A stretch of 36,912 bases of DNA from an uncultured Burkholderiales bacterium (GTDB lineage: Bacteria > Pseudomonadota > Gammaproteobacteria > Burkholderiales > Burkholderiaceae_C). The position numbers were made by a program, and so were the translations under genes. Shown here one piece after another: positions 1-8,008 of this stretch. Under the pieces are notes generated by a model, which ran no database searches, was not told the DNA's origin, and saw only the letters and a program-made list of their open reading frames with translations. Each line of letters begins with the position of its first letter. The first letter of the stretch is position 1. The DNA lies in contig CAITHK010000157.1 in assembly GCA_903892175.1 (NCBI GenBank), forward strand, positions 1 to 36,912, in the 5' to 3' direction.

Positions 1-23
1 GCGCCCAAAATTCTGATCTTCAT
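1..23 (-). CDS. 5' end of a leftward gene, cut by the window edge
   Basis: Read on the minus strand, an ATG at 23-21 is preceded by AAAGGA about eight bases upstream, a good ribosome binding site. The seven complete codons read MKIRILG and the next codon begins GC (Ala). This start resembles the N-terminus of NAD(P)-binding proteins such as 2-dehydropantoate 2-reductase (MKI..LGAG), but that rests on only eight residues and is a guess. The gene would be divergent from the truncated gene at 164-964. Confidence 0.35.
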
Positions 24-163
24 CGTGTCGCTTCCTTTGCGGGGTCAAGATTAACCCAGAACTTGGCGTGTAGCGGCACAGTCTTTGCTAATGCAAAAGG
101 GTTAGAGCCAAGCGCCATCGCCTCAACCACGCGCCCGTCGCCAACTTAGAAAGATCGTCATGT

Positions 164-964
164 CAACTCGCCCAACACTTCGTGGTGGACAACCGCCCCG
201 GCGCTGGAGGCAGCGTGGGTGGCAGCTATGTGGCGCAGTCCCCCGCCGATGGCTATGTGTTGATGCTCTCCAACTCCACGCCCATTTCGATTGGGCCATT
301 TGCTTTGGACAAACAACCGTATGACCCGGTAGAGGCCTTCACCCACATCGCCTCGGTAGGTGCTGCACCCTGTGTGGTGATGGCCTACCCGGCTTCAGGC
401 ATTCGCAGCCTGAATGACTTGCAGGCTTTCGCTCGCAAAGAAGGCCGGCTCGACTTTGGTTCTGGCGGACCCGCATCCATTGGCCACATCTACGGCGAGT
501 TGATGAAGAAAGAGTTAGGCCTCAACATGGTGCATGTGCCTTACCGTGGTGGTGCACCCATGACCACCGATTTGATTTCGGGCGTCATTCCTGTGGGCAT
601 GGACGTGTTGACCGCCTATGTGCCGTACTTCAAAACCGGCCAATTGGTGCCTCTGGCTGTGACCTCCGCCAAGCGCTCGCCTCTGGTGCCCGACGTGCCC
701 AGCATCACCGAGCTGGGCAACTACCGCAAGCTGGTGCTCGACAACTTCTTTGGCGTGTCAGGCCCCGCCAAAATGCCCGCTGAGGTGGTGGCACGCATCC
801 ACAGCGCCTGCAATGAGGTGATGGCGCAAGCCGACATCAAAAAGCGCATGCTCGATTTGGGCATCACCCTCAGCCCAAGCTCAACCGCCAGCTTCACGGC
901 CTATGTGCGGGATCAGGTGGAAACCTTGGCACCAGCGGTCAAGGGTGCTGGCGTCAAACTTTAA
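164..964 (+). pseudogene. 5'-truncated TctC/Bug-family solute-binding protein
   Basis: The frame reads from about QLAQHF into VVDNRPGAGG, the hallmark segment of TctC-type periplasmic binding proteins of tripartite tricarboxylate transporters, and stays collinear with the family to the stop (TAA at 962). Family members are about 320 residues, with a signal peptide and about 60 mature residues before this motif. Here the frame upstream of about 164 shows no family resemblance, no signal peptide and no start with a ribosome binding site, and it is closed by TAA at 89-91. A GTG at 182 could start a 260-residue product, but it would lack a signal peptide and half of the first lobe. I read it as a decayed or deletion-truncated gene. 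A hairpin terminator follows directly. No TctA/TctB membrane genes are nearby, which is common for orphan Bug proteins of Burkholderiales. Confidence 0.7.
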
Positions 965-984
965 ATGTCGGCTTGGTACATATC

Positions 985-1016
985 ACACAGCCGCTCGCCG
1001 CGGCTGTGTACGTTTT
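985..1016 (+). terminator. Intrinsic terminator after the TctC remnant
   Basis: A perfect 10-bp stem (ACACAGCCGC at 985-994 with GCGGCTGTGT at 1000-1009) with a 5-base loop is followed by a short T run (1013-1016). It lies between converging genes. The T run overlaps the stop codon of the leftward DUF3830 gene, so it probably serves mainly the rightward transcript. Confidence 0.75.
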
Positions 1017-1431
1017 AGCCAATGGCTTCAAACAACACGTCTTGTGCACCTTGCCAGAGGATTTTTTTACCCATGGCCGCCAAGTGTTCGCGTCCTTCCG
1101 CCACTGTCAAAAAGTGGTTGCCCGCCAGTTGCCCCATCTTGCTTGAAAAGCTGCATGCCCCATAAGCCCAGATGATTTCGGTCTCACTGTAGCCCCCCGG
1201 GTAGAACAAGATGTCGCCCACTGAGGGGTGGCTGGTGTGGTTCTCATAAGCGAGGCCGGGTGACCAGTCGCCCAGCGGCACCCACACGCCCTCGCCGCTC
1301 CAGCGCACATGGATGAGTTGCTGCTTGTAGGGCAGCAATTTTTTAAAAGCCGCCACGGTCTGCGGCGCATCGGGATGGGTGTGCGCCACAAACGTAAAGC
1401 CTGCGGCGGTGATGCGAATTTTTTCAGTCAT
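1015..1431 (-). CDS. DUF3830 family protein (cyclophilin-like fold)
   Basis: A 138-residue protein. The central stretch YENHTSHPSVGDILFYPGG followed by SETEIIWAYG and QLAGNHFLTV matches what I recall of the DUF3830 family, whose members have a cyclophilin-like beta fold and no established enzymatic role. AAGGT lies about eight bases upstream of the ATG. The gene follows the LOG-family gene with a 33-base gap, so it is probably the last cistron of the long leftward operon that begins at 7905. DUF3830 genes often sit near amidohydrolase and transporter genes, which fits this context, but no reaction can be assigned. There is no signal peptide or membrane segment. Confidence 0.7.
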   Translation of the reverse strand: MTEKIRITAAGFTFVAHTHPDAPQTVAAFKKLLPYKQQLIHVRWSGEGVWVPLGDWSPGLAYENHTSHPSVGDILFYPGGYSETEIIWAYGACSFSSKMGQLAGNHFLTVAEGREHLAAMGKKILWQGAQDVLFEAIG

Positions 1432-1464
1432 GGGGCATACCTTGGTGTGTGATCGCGGACCGGT

Positions 1465-2061
1465 TCAGGCCTGCGGTTGGTCAATCCATTTGGTCACGGT
1501 GGGTGCTTTCCAAGTGGCCACTCGATCCAGCAACAACGCCGCATCTGCGTCCAACACCAACATGTCGCGGTGCTCGGTCTTCATGAAGCCTTCTTGCACC
1601 GCCAGGTTGAGCATGGCCATCATCGGGTCAAAAAAACCACGGACATTGAGTGCGCCACAGGCTTTGTGCTGGTCGCCCAATTGGGTCAAGGTCGCCGCTT
1701 CAAACAACTCTTCCAAAGTACCCAATCCACCGGGCAAGGCGATAAACGCATCGGCCAAGCTGGCCATGCGCGCTTTGCGCTCGCGCATGTTGTCCACCAC
1801 GTCGTGGTGGGTCAGGTGCGGGTGCAAATGGCCACGCTCGAACAAACGCCGATTGATCACACCCGAGACCGAGCCTCCGCCCTCCAACATCGTGTCGGCC
1901 AACACCCCCATCAACCCTTTGTTGGTGCCACCGTAGACCAGGATCAAGCCACGTTTGGCAATCTCTTGACCCAGGCTCACGGCGGCTTGGCGGTAGGCGT
2001 CTGAAAACCCAAAATTGGAACCACAAAACACAGCAATACTGCGCAAAGAAGGGTGCGACAT
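1465..2061 (-). CDS. LOG family protein (TIGR00730), nucleotide 5'-monophosphate phosphoribohydrolase
   Basis: A 198-residue Rossmann-like protein. It carries the family signatures CGSNFG near residue 13, LVYGGTNKGLMG around residues 41-52 and PGGLGTLEE around residues 109-117; the last is the PGGxGTxxE motif holding the phosphate- and ribose-binding residues. Family members cleave the N-glycosidic bond of nucleoside 5'-monophosphates (cytokinin nucleotides, AMP and others) to free base plus ribose 5-phosphate. It starts eight bases after the permease gene ends, so it looks co-transcribed with the ABC transporter and hydrolase genes upstream. That context raises the possibility that it feeds or drains a base-catabolic route, but LOG genes also occur in unrelated contexts. 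Length is typical. Confidence 0.85.
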   Translation of the reverse strand: MSHPSLRSIAVFCGSNFGFSDAYRQAAVSLGQEIAKRGLILVYGGTNKGLMGVLADTMLEGGGSVSGVINRRLFERGHLHPHLTHHDVVDNMRERKARMASLADAFIALPGGLGTLEELFEAATLTQLGDQHKACGALNVRGFFDPMMAMLNLAVQEGFMKTEHRDMLVLDADAALLLDRVATWKAPTVTKWIDQPQA

Positions 2062-2069
2062 AAACGCTT

Positions 2070-2852
2070 TCAGCTCAAAGAAAAGTCATTCTTGCGCTGG
2101 GTCCAACCGGTCATGCGCATCTCGAAAAATGCGGACACGGCGTACAAGGCAATGCCCAACACCGCCAGGATGAACAAGCCCGCAAACACCATCGGCACAT
2201 CAAAGTTGCCACTGGCAATGATCATCACGTTGCCAATGCCTTTGTTGGCCGCCACGGTCTCCGACAAGACGGTGCCGACAAACGCCAAGGTGATGGCGAT
2301 CTTGAGTGAGGCAAACAAATACGGCAGCGCGCGGGGCAAACCCACGTTCCACAAGATGTCGAGCTTGGACGCACCCAGCACCCGAAACACGTCTTCCAAC
2401 TCGGGCTCGGTGGTGGCCAAGCCGGTGGCCACGTTCACCACCACGGGGAAGATGCAGATCACCGCCGAGGTCAAGATGGCGGGCACCGTGCCCGAGCCAA
2501 ACCACACCACAAAAATTGGCACCACCGCCACCTTCGGGATGCTGGAGAACCCCACCAACAGCGGATAAGCCACGTCATACGCCAGCTTGGAAGAGCCAAT
2601 CACAGCGCCCAAGAGCACGCCCACCAAGACGCCGATGGCAAAGCCGGCCACAGTGGTGTAGAGGGTCTGCACGGTATGCGGCCACAACAGTGGCATTTTT
2701 TGCCACAGCACCCCCGCAATTTGACTGGGTTTGGGCAAGACCAAATCGGAGACACCCAAGGCCACACAGGCCATTTCCCAGAGTACGAAAAAACCGATCA
2801 GCACAGACGCTGACAGAATGTTGTGTTGGATGTTTTTAGACAACGGGCTCAT
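2070..2852 (-). CDS. ABC transporter permease, SsuC/TauC/ThiX type
   Basis: A 260-residue inner-membrane protein of the BPD_transp_1 family with about six hydrophobic segments. The first (residues about 15-35) is followed by LVLPKPSQI, typical of the taurine/sulfonate/thiamine-pyrimidine permease group. The EAA-type coupling loop lies around LEDVFRVLGASKLDILWNVG, ending in the usual LPRALPY. The start ATG overlaps the stop of the ATPase gene by four bases (ATGA), indicating translational coupling. With the ATPase at 2849-3712 and the binding protein at 5985-7025 it forms a complete importer. The substrate cannot be read from sequence; the hydrolase neighbours suggest a cyclic amide or pyrimidine-like compound. 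Confidence 0.9.
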   Translation of the reverse strand: MSPLSKNIQHNILSASVLIGFFVLWEMACVALGVSDLVLPKPSQIAGVLWQKMPLLWPHTVQTLYTTVAGFAIGVLVGVLLGAVIGSSKLAYDVAYPLLVGFSSIPKVAVVPIFVVWFGSGTVPAILTSAVICIFPVVVNVATGLATTEPELEDVFRVLGASKLDILWNVGLPRALPYLFASLKIAITLAFVGTVLSETVAANKGIGNVMIIASGNFDVPMVFAGLFILAVLGIALYAVSAFFEMRMTGWTQRKNDFSLS

Positions 2853-3712
2853 GACACGCTTTCAAAGGTAGAGGCCTTGGCCGAAGTCGCTGGATGGGCG
2901 GATGGGTCGTCTTCGGTGCGAGCCTGGGCAATGCACATGCGCAGTTGTTGCACCAGGCTGGCGAACTCGGGGGAGTAGCTTTTCTCTAGCGTTCTTGGGC
3001 GCTCAAAAGGCACCGGGCTGTCTTGCAAAATGCGGCCCGGGCGCGAGGTCATCACACAAATGCGTGTGGCCAAATAGGCCGCCTCACGCAAGTCATGGGT
3101 CACCAACAACACCGTGGGCTGGTGGGTCATCCACAGGTTTTGCATGATCGACCAAAGCTCTTCGCGGGTGAACTGATCAAGGGCACCAAAGGGTTCGTCT
3201 AGCAACAGCAGTTGTGGCTCATGGATGAGCGCACGGCACAGCGAGGCGCGCTGCAACATGCCACCCGACAATTGCCAAGGTCGCTTGTCGCCAAAGCCTT
3301 TCAAGCCCACTTGCGTCAGCAATGCATCGGCGCGCTCGGCGAACTCGGTGTGTTTCTTCTTGGCATAGTCTTGGCGAAACGGCTGCACGATCTTCAAAGG
3401 AATCAGCACGTTCTCGCGAATCGTCAGCCAAGGCAGCATGGTGGGGTTTTGAAACGCCATGCCAATGCGCACCCCGCTAGCCGCTTGGCCACTGCGCCCC
3501 AGCACACCCACCTCGCGCCCGCCCACAATCACGCCGCCAGAACTCGGTGCCAGCAAACCCGCCACCAACTTCAAAATGGTGGATTTGCCACACCCGCTGG
3601 GCCCCACCAGAGCCACGAACTCGGAGGGCTGGATGTGCAAGTCGGTGTGGTCCAGCGCCACCGTACCCGCACCGTATTGCAAGCTCACATCGGAGAGTTG
3701 AATCAGTGACAT
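2849..3712 (-). CDS. ABC transporter ATP-binding protein, SsuB/TauB type
   Basis: A 287-residue cytoplasmic ATPase. The Walker A motif GPSGCGKST is near residues 38-46, the Q-loop is in AFQNPTMLPWLT, the signature is LSGGM (an M where Q is usual), Walker B is LLLLDEPFGALD, and the switch His is in LLVTHD. The AFQ-P-LLPW-T style is typical of nitrate/taurine/sulfonate importers. A C-terminal tail of about 30 residues rich in Ala, Ser and Thr extends past the domain. The gene begins one base after the cyclic amidohydrolase stop codon and overlaps the permease start, so it is embedded in the catabolic operon. Confidence 0.92.
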   Translation of the reverse strand: MSLIQLSDVSLQYGAGTVALDHTDLHIQPSEFVALVGPSGCGKSTILKLVAGLLAPSSGGVIVGGREVGVLGRSGQAASGVRIGMAFQNPTMLPWLTIRENVLIPLKIVQPFRQDYAKKKHTEFAERADALLTQVGLKGFGDKRPWQLSGGMLQRASLCRALIHEPQLLLLDEPFGALDQFTREELWSIMQNLWMTHQPTVLLVTHDLREAAYLATRICVMTSRPGRILQDSPVPFERPRTLEKSYSPEFASLVQQLRMCIAQARTEDDPSAHPATSAKASTFESVS

Positions 3713-3713
3713 C

Positions 3714-5174
3714 TCAGGCCCCCGTTGGCAACGCGTGGGTGGGCAAGCCCTCGGGCGGGGTGAGGATGGCTTGGGTGTAATGCTCGGTGTTTTTAGGCTG
3801 GGGCTTGGGCATGCGCTGCACGCTCTTGACCGATTTGCCCCAACCCGCCGCTTCGCTCACCAAGTGACCATCGCGCATCACAAAACGGCCACGCACCAAG
3901 GTGTGCAAGGGGTAGCCCTGCACCGAGCGTCCGTTCCATGGCGAAATTTTGCTGATGCTTTGCAACTTGCCTTGCGAGAGCACGCCCGTGCGGTCCATGT
4001 CGACCACAGCGATGTCGGCATGCGCGCCCGCTGCAATGACGCCCTTGGTGCCGTACAAGCCCCAAGCCTTGGCGGGGTTGACCGAGCTCCAACGCACATA
4101 GTCCATCAAGCTGGCACGCTGGCGGTTGACCTCGGTCAGCATCAAGGGCATTTGGGTTTCGACACCCGGAAAACCGCAGTCGCAGTCCCAAATATTGGGC
4201 CGGGTTTTTTCTTCCGGCGTGTGCGGCGCATGGTCGGTGGCAATCATGTCGATCACGCCTTCCATCAAGGCGTCCCACAGCGGCTGGTTGTGGCGCTGCT
4301 CGCGAATGGGGGGGTTGACGCGCAAGATGCCGCCCAAGCGCAGCATGTCTTGGGTGTTGAGCAACAAATACTGGGGACAGGTTTCCACCGTCACATCCAC
4401 CCCGCGACGTTTGGCGTCGCGCAACAAATACAACGAATCGGCGGCACTGTGGTGCGCAATGTGCACCCGCGCCCCCGTCCATTCGGCCAGCGTCAACACG
4501 CGGCCAATGGCTTCGATTTCACACACCGCTGGGCGTGCGGCCAAATGGGCCAGCGCATCTATGCGCCCGGCCTTGACCAAGTGGTCTTGTCGGCGCGCCA
4601 TGATGGACGAGTTCTCGGCATGCACCACGGTACGAATGCCCAAGGGTGCGAGTTTTTCAAAACCCTCCAGCAAAGCGCCATCGGTGGGTGCAGGCAAGTT
4701 GCCAAAGGTGTTGCCCACAAAGGCCTTGAAGCTGGTGACACCGGCTTCGAGCAGTTCGTCCAAACGGTCGAGCGTGTCGTCACCCAGCAAGCCGTGAATG
4801 CCAAAGTCCACGTACGACGACTCGGCGGCTTTGAGCTTGAGGTTCAAGGCGTCCAGCGTGCCGGTGGCCGGTTTGGTGTTGGGCATCTCAAACACGGTGG
4901 TCACGCCGCCACAGGCTGCCGCCGCAGAACCGCTTTTCCAGGTTTCTTTGTTCGGGTAACCGGGGTCGCGAAAGTGCACATGGCTGTCGATGGCACCCGG
5001 CAGCAGGTACAAGCCCTTGGCCGACAGCTCTTGGCGCGCAGGCGGCATGGTGTCGTCGTGGCCCACAGCCACGATGTGCTCACCGGCAATCGCCACCGAG
5101 GCTTCGAAAATGTGGTCGGGTGACACCACCTTGGCGCCACGGATCACCAGGTCAACGTCAGGTCGCAAGCGCAT
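3714..5174 (-). CDS. Cyclic amidohydrolase of the dihydroorotase/allantoinase/hydantoinase group
   Basis: A 486-residue amidohydrolase-superfamily enzyme. Visible metal-centre residues follow the binuclear zinc pattern: H65 and H67 (DSHVHFRDPG), K150 in TSFKAF (the position of the carboxylated lysine), H185 in VVHAEN, H241 in HIAHHS and D314 in IATDHAPH. Such enzymes open cyclic ureides and imides (dihydroorotate, allantoin, hydantoins, dihydropyrimidines). MPNTKP and HFRDPG favour the dihydroorotase/allantoinase branch. It is unlikely to be the housekeeping PyrC/PyrX because it sits between an SDR gene and an importer ATPase in a catabolic operon. GGAGA precedes the ATG. The exact substrate is unresolved. 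Confidence 0.88.
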   Translation of the reverse strand: MRLRPDVDLVIRGAKVVSPDHIFEASVAIAGEHIVAVGHDDTMPPARQELSAKGLYLLPGAIDSHVHFRDPGYPNKETWKSGSAAAACGGVTTVFEMPNTKPATGTLDALNLKLKAAESSYVDFGIHGLLGDDTLDRLDELLEAGVTSFKAFVGNTFGNLPAPTDGALLEGFEKLAPLGIRTVVHAENSSIMARRQDHLVKAGRIDALAHLAARPAVCEIEAIGRVLTLAEWTGARVHIAHHSAADSLYLLRDAKRRGVDVTVETCPQYLLLNTQDMLRLGGILRVNPPIREQRHNQPLWDALMEGVIDMIATDHAPHTPEEKTRPNIWDCDCGFPGVETQMPLMLTEVNRQRASLMDYVRWSSVNPAKAWGLYGTKGVIAAGAHADIAVVDMDRTGVLSQGKLQSISKISPWNGRSVQGYPLHTLVRGRFVMRDGHLVSEAAGWGKSVKSVQRMPKPQPKNTEHYTQAILTPPEGLPTHALPTGA

Positions 5175-5183
5175 GGCATCTCC

Positions 5184-5975
5184 TCACAACATGGCCCAGC
5201 CGCCATCGACCGGCAAGTCCACGCCGGTGATTTGACGGGCCAAGTCACTGGCTAAAAACAAACAGGCGTGGGCAATGTCTTCGTCGGTGGAGACACGCTT
5301 CATGGCGTAGTCAGCGGCATGGCGCGTCATGGCCTCTTCCAGGCTGATGCAAAGTTTGTCGGCCATGTTGGCGCACACCTTGTCGCGAAAACGCGGGCCG
5401 TCCACCATGCCGGGAGCCACGCAGTTGACGTTGATGTTGTGCGGCCCAGCTTCCAACGCAAAGCTTTTGGTGATGCCACGCAAGCCCCACTTCGAGGCCG
5501 AATAGGCCATGCGCCCAGCACGCCCACGCATGCCAAAGGTGCCTCCCACATTGACCACTTTGCCGTAGCGTTGCGCCACCATGCTGGGCAGCACGGCGTG
5601 CAGGGTGTTGAAGCACCCGGTCATGTTGAGCTCCACAATTTGGTTGAACTCATCGGTGCTGGTTTCCCAACCGGTCTTACCTATCGGGCCCGAGCCACCA
5701 GCGACATTGACCAAGATGTCGATGCGACCAAACGCAGCCAAGGTCTGTTGGGCCAGGGCTTCGGTTTGCGCTGGGTCGGTCATGTCGCAGGGCACCACAT
5801 GCACGGTCACACCGAGCGTGCGAGCCTCTTGGGCCACCGGCTCAATGGCGGCGAGGTCTCGGCCCGCCAGCACCAGGTGAGCGCCCTCTTTGGCAAAAGC
5901 CAAACTGATGGCTCGACCCATGCCTTTGGCGGGCCCGGTGATCACAGTCACCTTGTTCTTGAGTTGCAGGTCCAT
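5184..5975 (-). CDS. SDR family NAD(P)-dependent oxidoreductase
   Basis: A 263-residue classical short-chain dehydrogenase. The cofactor motif is TGPAKGMG near residues 14-21 (a K-G-M variant of TGxxxGxG), followed by VNVAGG, and the catalytic pair is YSASK. CDMTD and the C-terminal TGVDLPVDGG are typical. I place the start at the ATG ending at 5975 rather than at the TTG codon just upstream. It lies nine bases after the binding-protein stop and nine before the amidohydrolase start, so it belongs to the same operon. It presumably oxidises or reduces an alcohol/carbonyl intermediate before or after ring hydrolysis; the substrate is unknown. Confidence 0.88.
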   Translation of the reverse strand: MDLQLKNKVTVITGPAKGMGRAISLAFAKEGAHLVLAGRDLAAIEPVAQEARTLGVTVHVVPCDMTDPAQTEALAQQTLAAFGRIDILVNVAGGSGPIGKTGWETSTDEFNQIVELNMTGCFNTLHAVLPSMVAQRYGKVVNVGGTFGMRGRAGRMAYSASKWGLRGITKSFALEAGPHNINVNCVAPGMVDGPRFRDKVCANMADKLCISLEEAMTRHAADYAMKRVSTDEDIAHACLFLASDLARQITGVDLPVDGGWAML

Positions 5976-5984
5976 CAAGCGCTT

Positions 5985-7025
5985 TCAGAATTTGCTGATC
6001 AAGTCAGCACGTGCGGGCAGGTAGCGGCGGTCAAACACCTCGTCCACCGTGGGGGTGCGGGGCAGTTGGTTGGCCTCGACCACCACGCCAATCGAACGCT
6101 TCATGCGCTCGGTGTCGATGTCACCCAAGCCGATGCGCGCGATCTCGGGGTGGTTCATCTCTTCTTTGATGGTGGCGATCAAACGCTCTTTCTCCAGGTC
6201 ACGCTTAAGCAAAGGCTCGCGGGCCATCAGCGCATCCATGCCGGCTTCGGGGTTGGCCACCACCTCTTTGATGGCACGGTTGAGCGCTTTGACAAAGCCT
6301 TGCACGGCCTTGGGGTTGTCGCGCACAAAACCGCGTGAAAACAAAATCGCATTGGAGTACAGGTCGATGCCATGGTTGCCGTAGTTGATGAAGCGCAGGT
6401 CTTTGTCGGGGTCTAAGCCGACCAACTTGGCACTGAACCAAATGGTGTTGATGTAGCCAAAAATACCGTCCACCTGACCACGCACCAGCATTTGCTCGCG
6501 CAGGTTGGGCGCCATGTTGGAGATGGTGACTTTGCTGGCATCGAACTTGGCAGCTTTGGCCAAGGCTGGGAACAACTTCAGGGCGCCGTCGTTGGCAGGA
6601 CCCCCAATGTTCTTACCCTCAAAATCTTTGGGCGTTTTGATCGGGCTGTCTTTTTTGACCGCGATGGTGAAAGGCGGCGTGTTGTAAATCATGTAAACGG
6701 CCACTGGGGCTTCGGCGGGACGCTTAGCCGCAAAGTCGATCAAAGCATTCATGTCGCCAAAGCCTGCGTTGTAGGCACCGGCAGCGATCTTGGCCACTGG
6801 TGCAGACGAGCCCTCGCCTTGGTCGATCTCCACATCCAGGCCTTCGGCTTTGAAATAGCCTTTGTCTTGCGCCAGAAAAAACCAGGCTTGTGGGCCTTGG
6901 TACTTCCAGTTCAACACCATCTTGATTTTGGTTTGCGCCATGGCTGCGGGAGCCAGGCTCAGGGCCATCACAGCCAGCACGCCAGACAGCACGGTGGCCA
7001 ATTTGGGTTTGAAAGTCAAAGTCAT
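5985..7025 (-). CDS. ABC transporter periplasmic binding protein, NMT1/THI5-SsuA type
   Basis: A 346-residue secreted protein. The signal peptide has a Lys-containing start, a hydrophobic core (VLSGVLAVMALSLAPAAMA) and a cleavage site after AMA-Q near residue 30. The mature start KIKMVLNWKYQGPQAWFFLA then DKGYFKAEGLDVEI is the fold-defining opening of the NMT1/THI5-like family that binds thiamine pyrimidines, sulfonates, nitrate or other small anions and heterocycles. I start at the ATG ending at 7025 because AAGGAG sits six bases upstream; two TTG codons in between would start only two residues earlier. It is the binding component for the ATPase and permease at 2070-3712. NMT1-type ligands are often pyrimidine-like, which suits the cyclic amidase neighbours. 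Confidence 0.9.
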   Translation of the reverse strand: MTLTFKPKLATVLSGVLAVMALSLAPAAMAQTKIKMVLNWKYQGPQAWFFLAQDKGYFKAEGLDVEIDQGEGSSAPVAKIAAGAYNAGFGDMNALIDFAAKRPAEAPVAVYMIYNTPPFTIAVKKDSPIKTPKDFEGKNIGGPANDGALKLFPALAKAAKFDASKVTISNMAPNLREQMLVRGQVDGIFGYINTIWFSAKLVGLDPDKDLRFINYGNHGIDLYSNAILFSRGFVRDNPKAVQGFVKALNRAIKEVVANPEAGMDALMAREPLLKRDLEKERLIATIKEEMNHPEIARIGLGDIDTERMKRSIGVVVEANQLPRTPTVDEVFDRRYLPARADLISKF

Positions 7026-7041
7026 CAACAACTCCTTCAGG

Positions 7042-7905
7042 TTAAAAGTCAGACAGATTTACGGCGTTTAGATTTGGCCGAGGCAGAAGAAGGCTTGAGC
7101 TGGGCCAACCCTTCCAGCAAGGTGGTGGTGTTGGAGACAAGCCATGCAGCTGTTGCACCACGTAAAGAATGGCGCGGCTCACATAGCTGGGTGACACTGT
7201 GCTGCAGACGTCTTCGAGCAGCACACAGTCGTAGCCCAAAAAGTTGGCGTCTTGCAAGGTCGAGAACACACAGCGATCGGTGTTGACGCCTGCAAACAGC
7301 AAGGTGGTGGCCCCTTGCAAGCGCAGCACGCTGTCGAGTTCGGAATCCCAAAACCCCGACAAGCGGTGTTTGAACACCACCATGTCTTCGGGCAACACGG
7401 GCAAGGCATCAATCACTGCGGCACCCCAGGTGCCGGGCACCAACGAAGGCCCATGGTCCTCGGGTGAATGTTCGGCATAGCCCACACCGTCTGGTGTGCG
7501 CTTGGCTTTGAACTGCATGGTCGGGCCGAGGTTGAGGCGGTCGGGGCGTACGCCCCAGTTCAGCCACAACACCTTGCCGCCTGCTTCGCGCCACGGCCCC
7601 AGCAGTGCGTTGAGCGGGGCCACCGGGCGAAGCAGGGCCTTCAAGCTCAAGCCCCTTTGACCAAACCAACCTTTGGGATGGCAAAAGTCGTTTTGCATGT
7701 CCACCACGATCAACACGGTTCGCACCACATCAATCTCAATGCACTGCGGCTGTGCATCTAAGCGCACGCTTTTAGCGCGCAGCTGTGGACGAACGAAGCT
7801 GACGCGCTCGGCATTGACATCCCACCGATGCAAGGCGGAGGGTCCATAGGAGGTGCTGGCACTGGGCGGCGAGGCCTGGGTTGTGGCGGCGTTGGTGCGT
7901 TTCAT
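7042..7905 (-). CDS. Isochorismatase-fold cysteine hydrolase with an apparent 3' frameshift
   Basis: The catalytic triad is visible: D69 in VVDMQNDF, K179 in VFKHR and C212 in NTDRCV, as in ureidoacrylate, biuret and related amidohydrolases that release ammonia or carbamate from ring-opened ureides. A leader of about 55 residues precedes the domain. The frame stays family-like to QQLHG (residue 255) and then turns into a Pro/Ser-rich tail. The -1 alternative frame continues with FVSNTTTLLEGL-like sequence, the family's normal C-terminus, and stops at 7049. One extra base at about 7139-7141 would restore a 285-residue protein. Either a sequencing error or a real frameshift altering the last 30 residues. 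It is the first gene of the leftward operon, divergent from the LysR gene. Confidence 0.85.
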   Translation of the reverse strand: MKRTNAATTQASPPSASTSYGPSALHRWDVNAERVSFVRPQLRAKSVRLDAQPQCIEIDVVRTVLIVVDMQNDFCHPKGWFGQRGLSLKALLRPVAPLNALLGPWREAGGKVLWLNWGVRPDRLNLGPTMQFKAKRTPDGVGYAEHSPEDHGPSLVPGTWGAAVIDALPVLPEDMVVFKHRLSGFWDSELDSVLRLQGATTLLFAGVNTDRCVFSTLQDANFLGYDCVLLEDVCSTVSPSYVSRAILYVVQQLHGLSPTPPPCWKGWPSSSLLLPRPNLNAVNLSDF

Positions 7906-8008
7906 GCCCTGTGTGTACGCACGTGACGTGCCAAAACACGTTGCCTATAAATGTTTTTTAACGTTTTACCCGATGCTTAAAAAGCAACGCACATGGCCTT
8001 GTTATTGC
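7906..8008. promoter_or_regulatory. Divergent promoter/operator region of the catabolic locus
   Basis: This 103-base spacer separates the leftward operon from the rightward LysR gene. It contains a 13-base palindrome, GCACGT-G-ACGTGC at 7919-7931, ten bases or so from the leftward start codon. A more A/T-rich stretch follows (about 7945-7990) with CCTATAAATG, an AACGTT palindrome and a short GCTT-AAA-AAGC stem. These are plausible operator and promoter elements for the divergent LysR regulator. I did not find unambiguous -35/-10 pairs. Confidence 0.5.

Noticed and set aside
3705-3722. CTGAGA on the - strand as a second THI element
   Set aside because: It lies at a gene junction inside coding sequence and none of the other riboswitch segments is nearby.
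3735-5123. A 462-codon open frame on the + strand
   Set aside because: It lies entirely antisense to the cyclic amidohydrolase, which has full family motifs; the frame is His/Gly-rich as expected for a GC-rich shadow.
7853-8008. Longer N-terminus for the LysR regulator starting at 7853
   Set aside because: It would overlap the start of the divergent hydrolase gene and adds about 50 residues unlike any LysR N-terminus.
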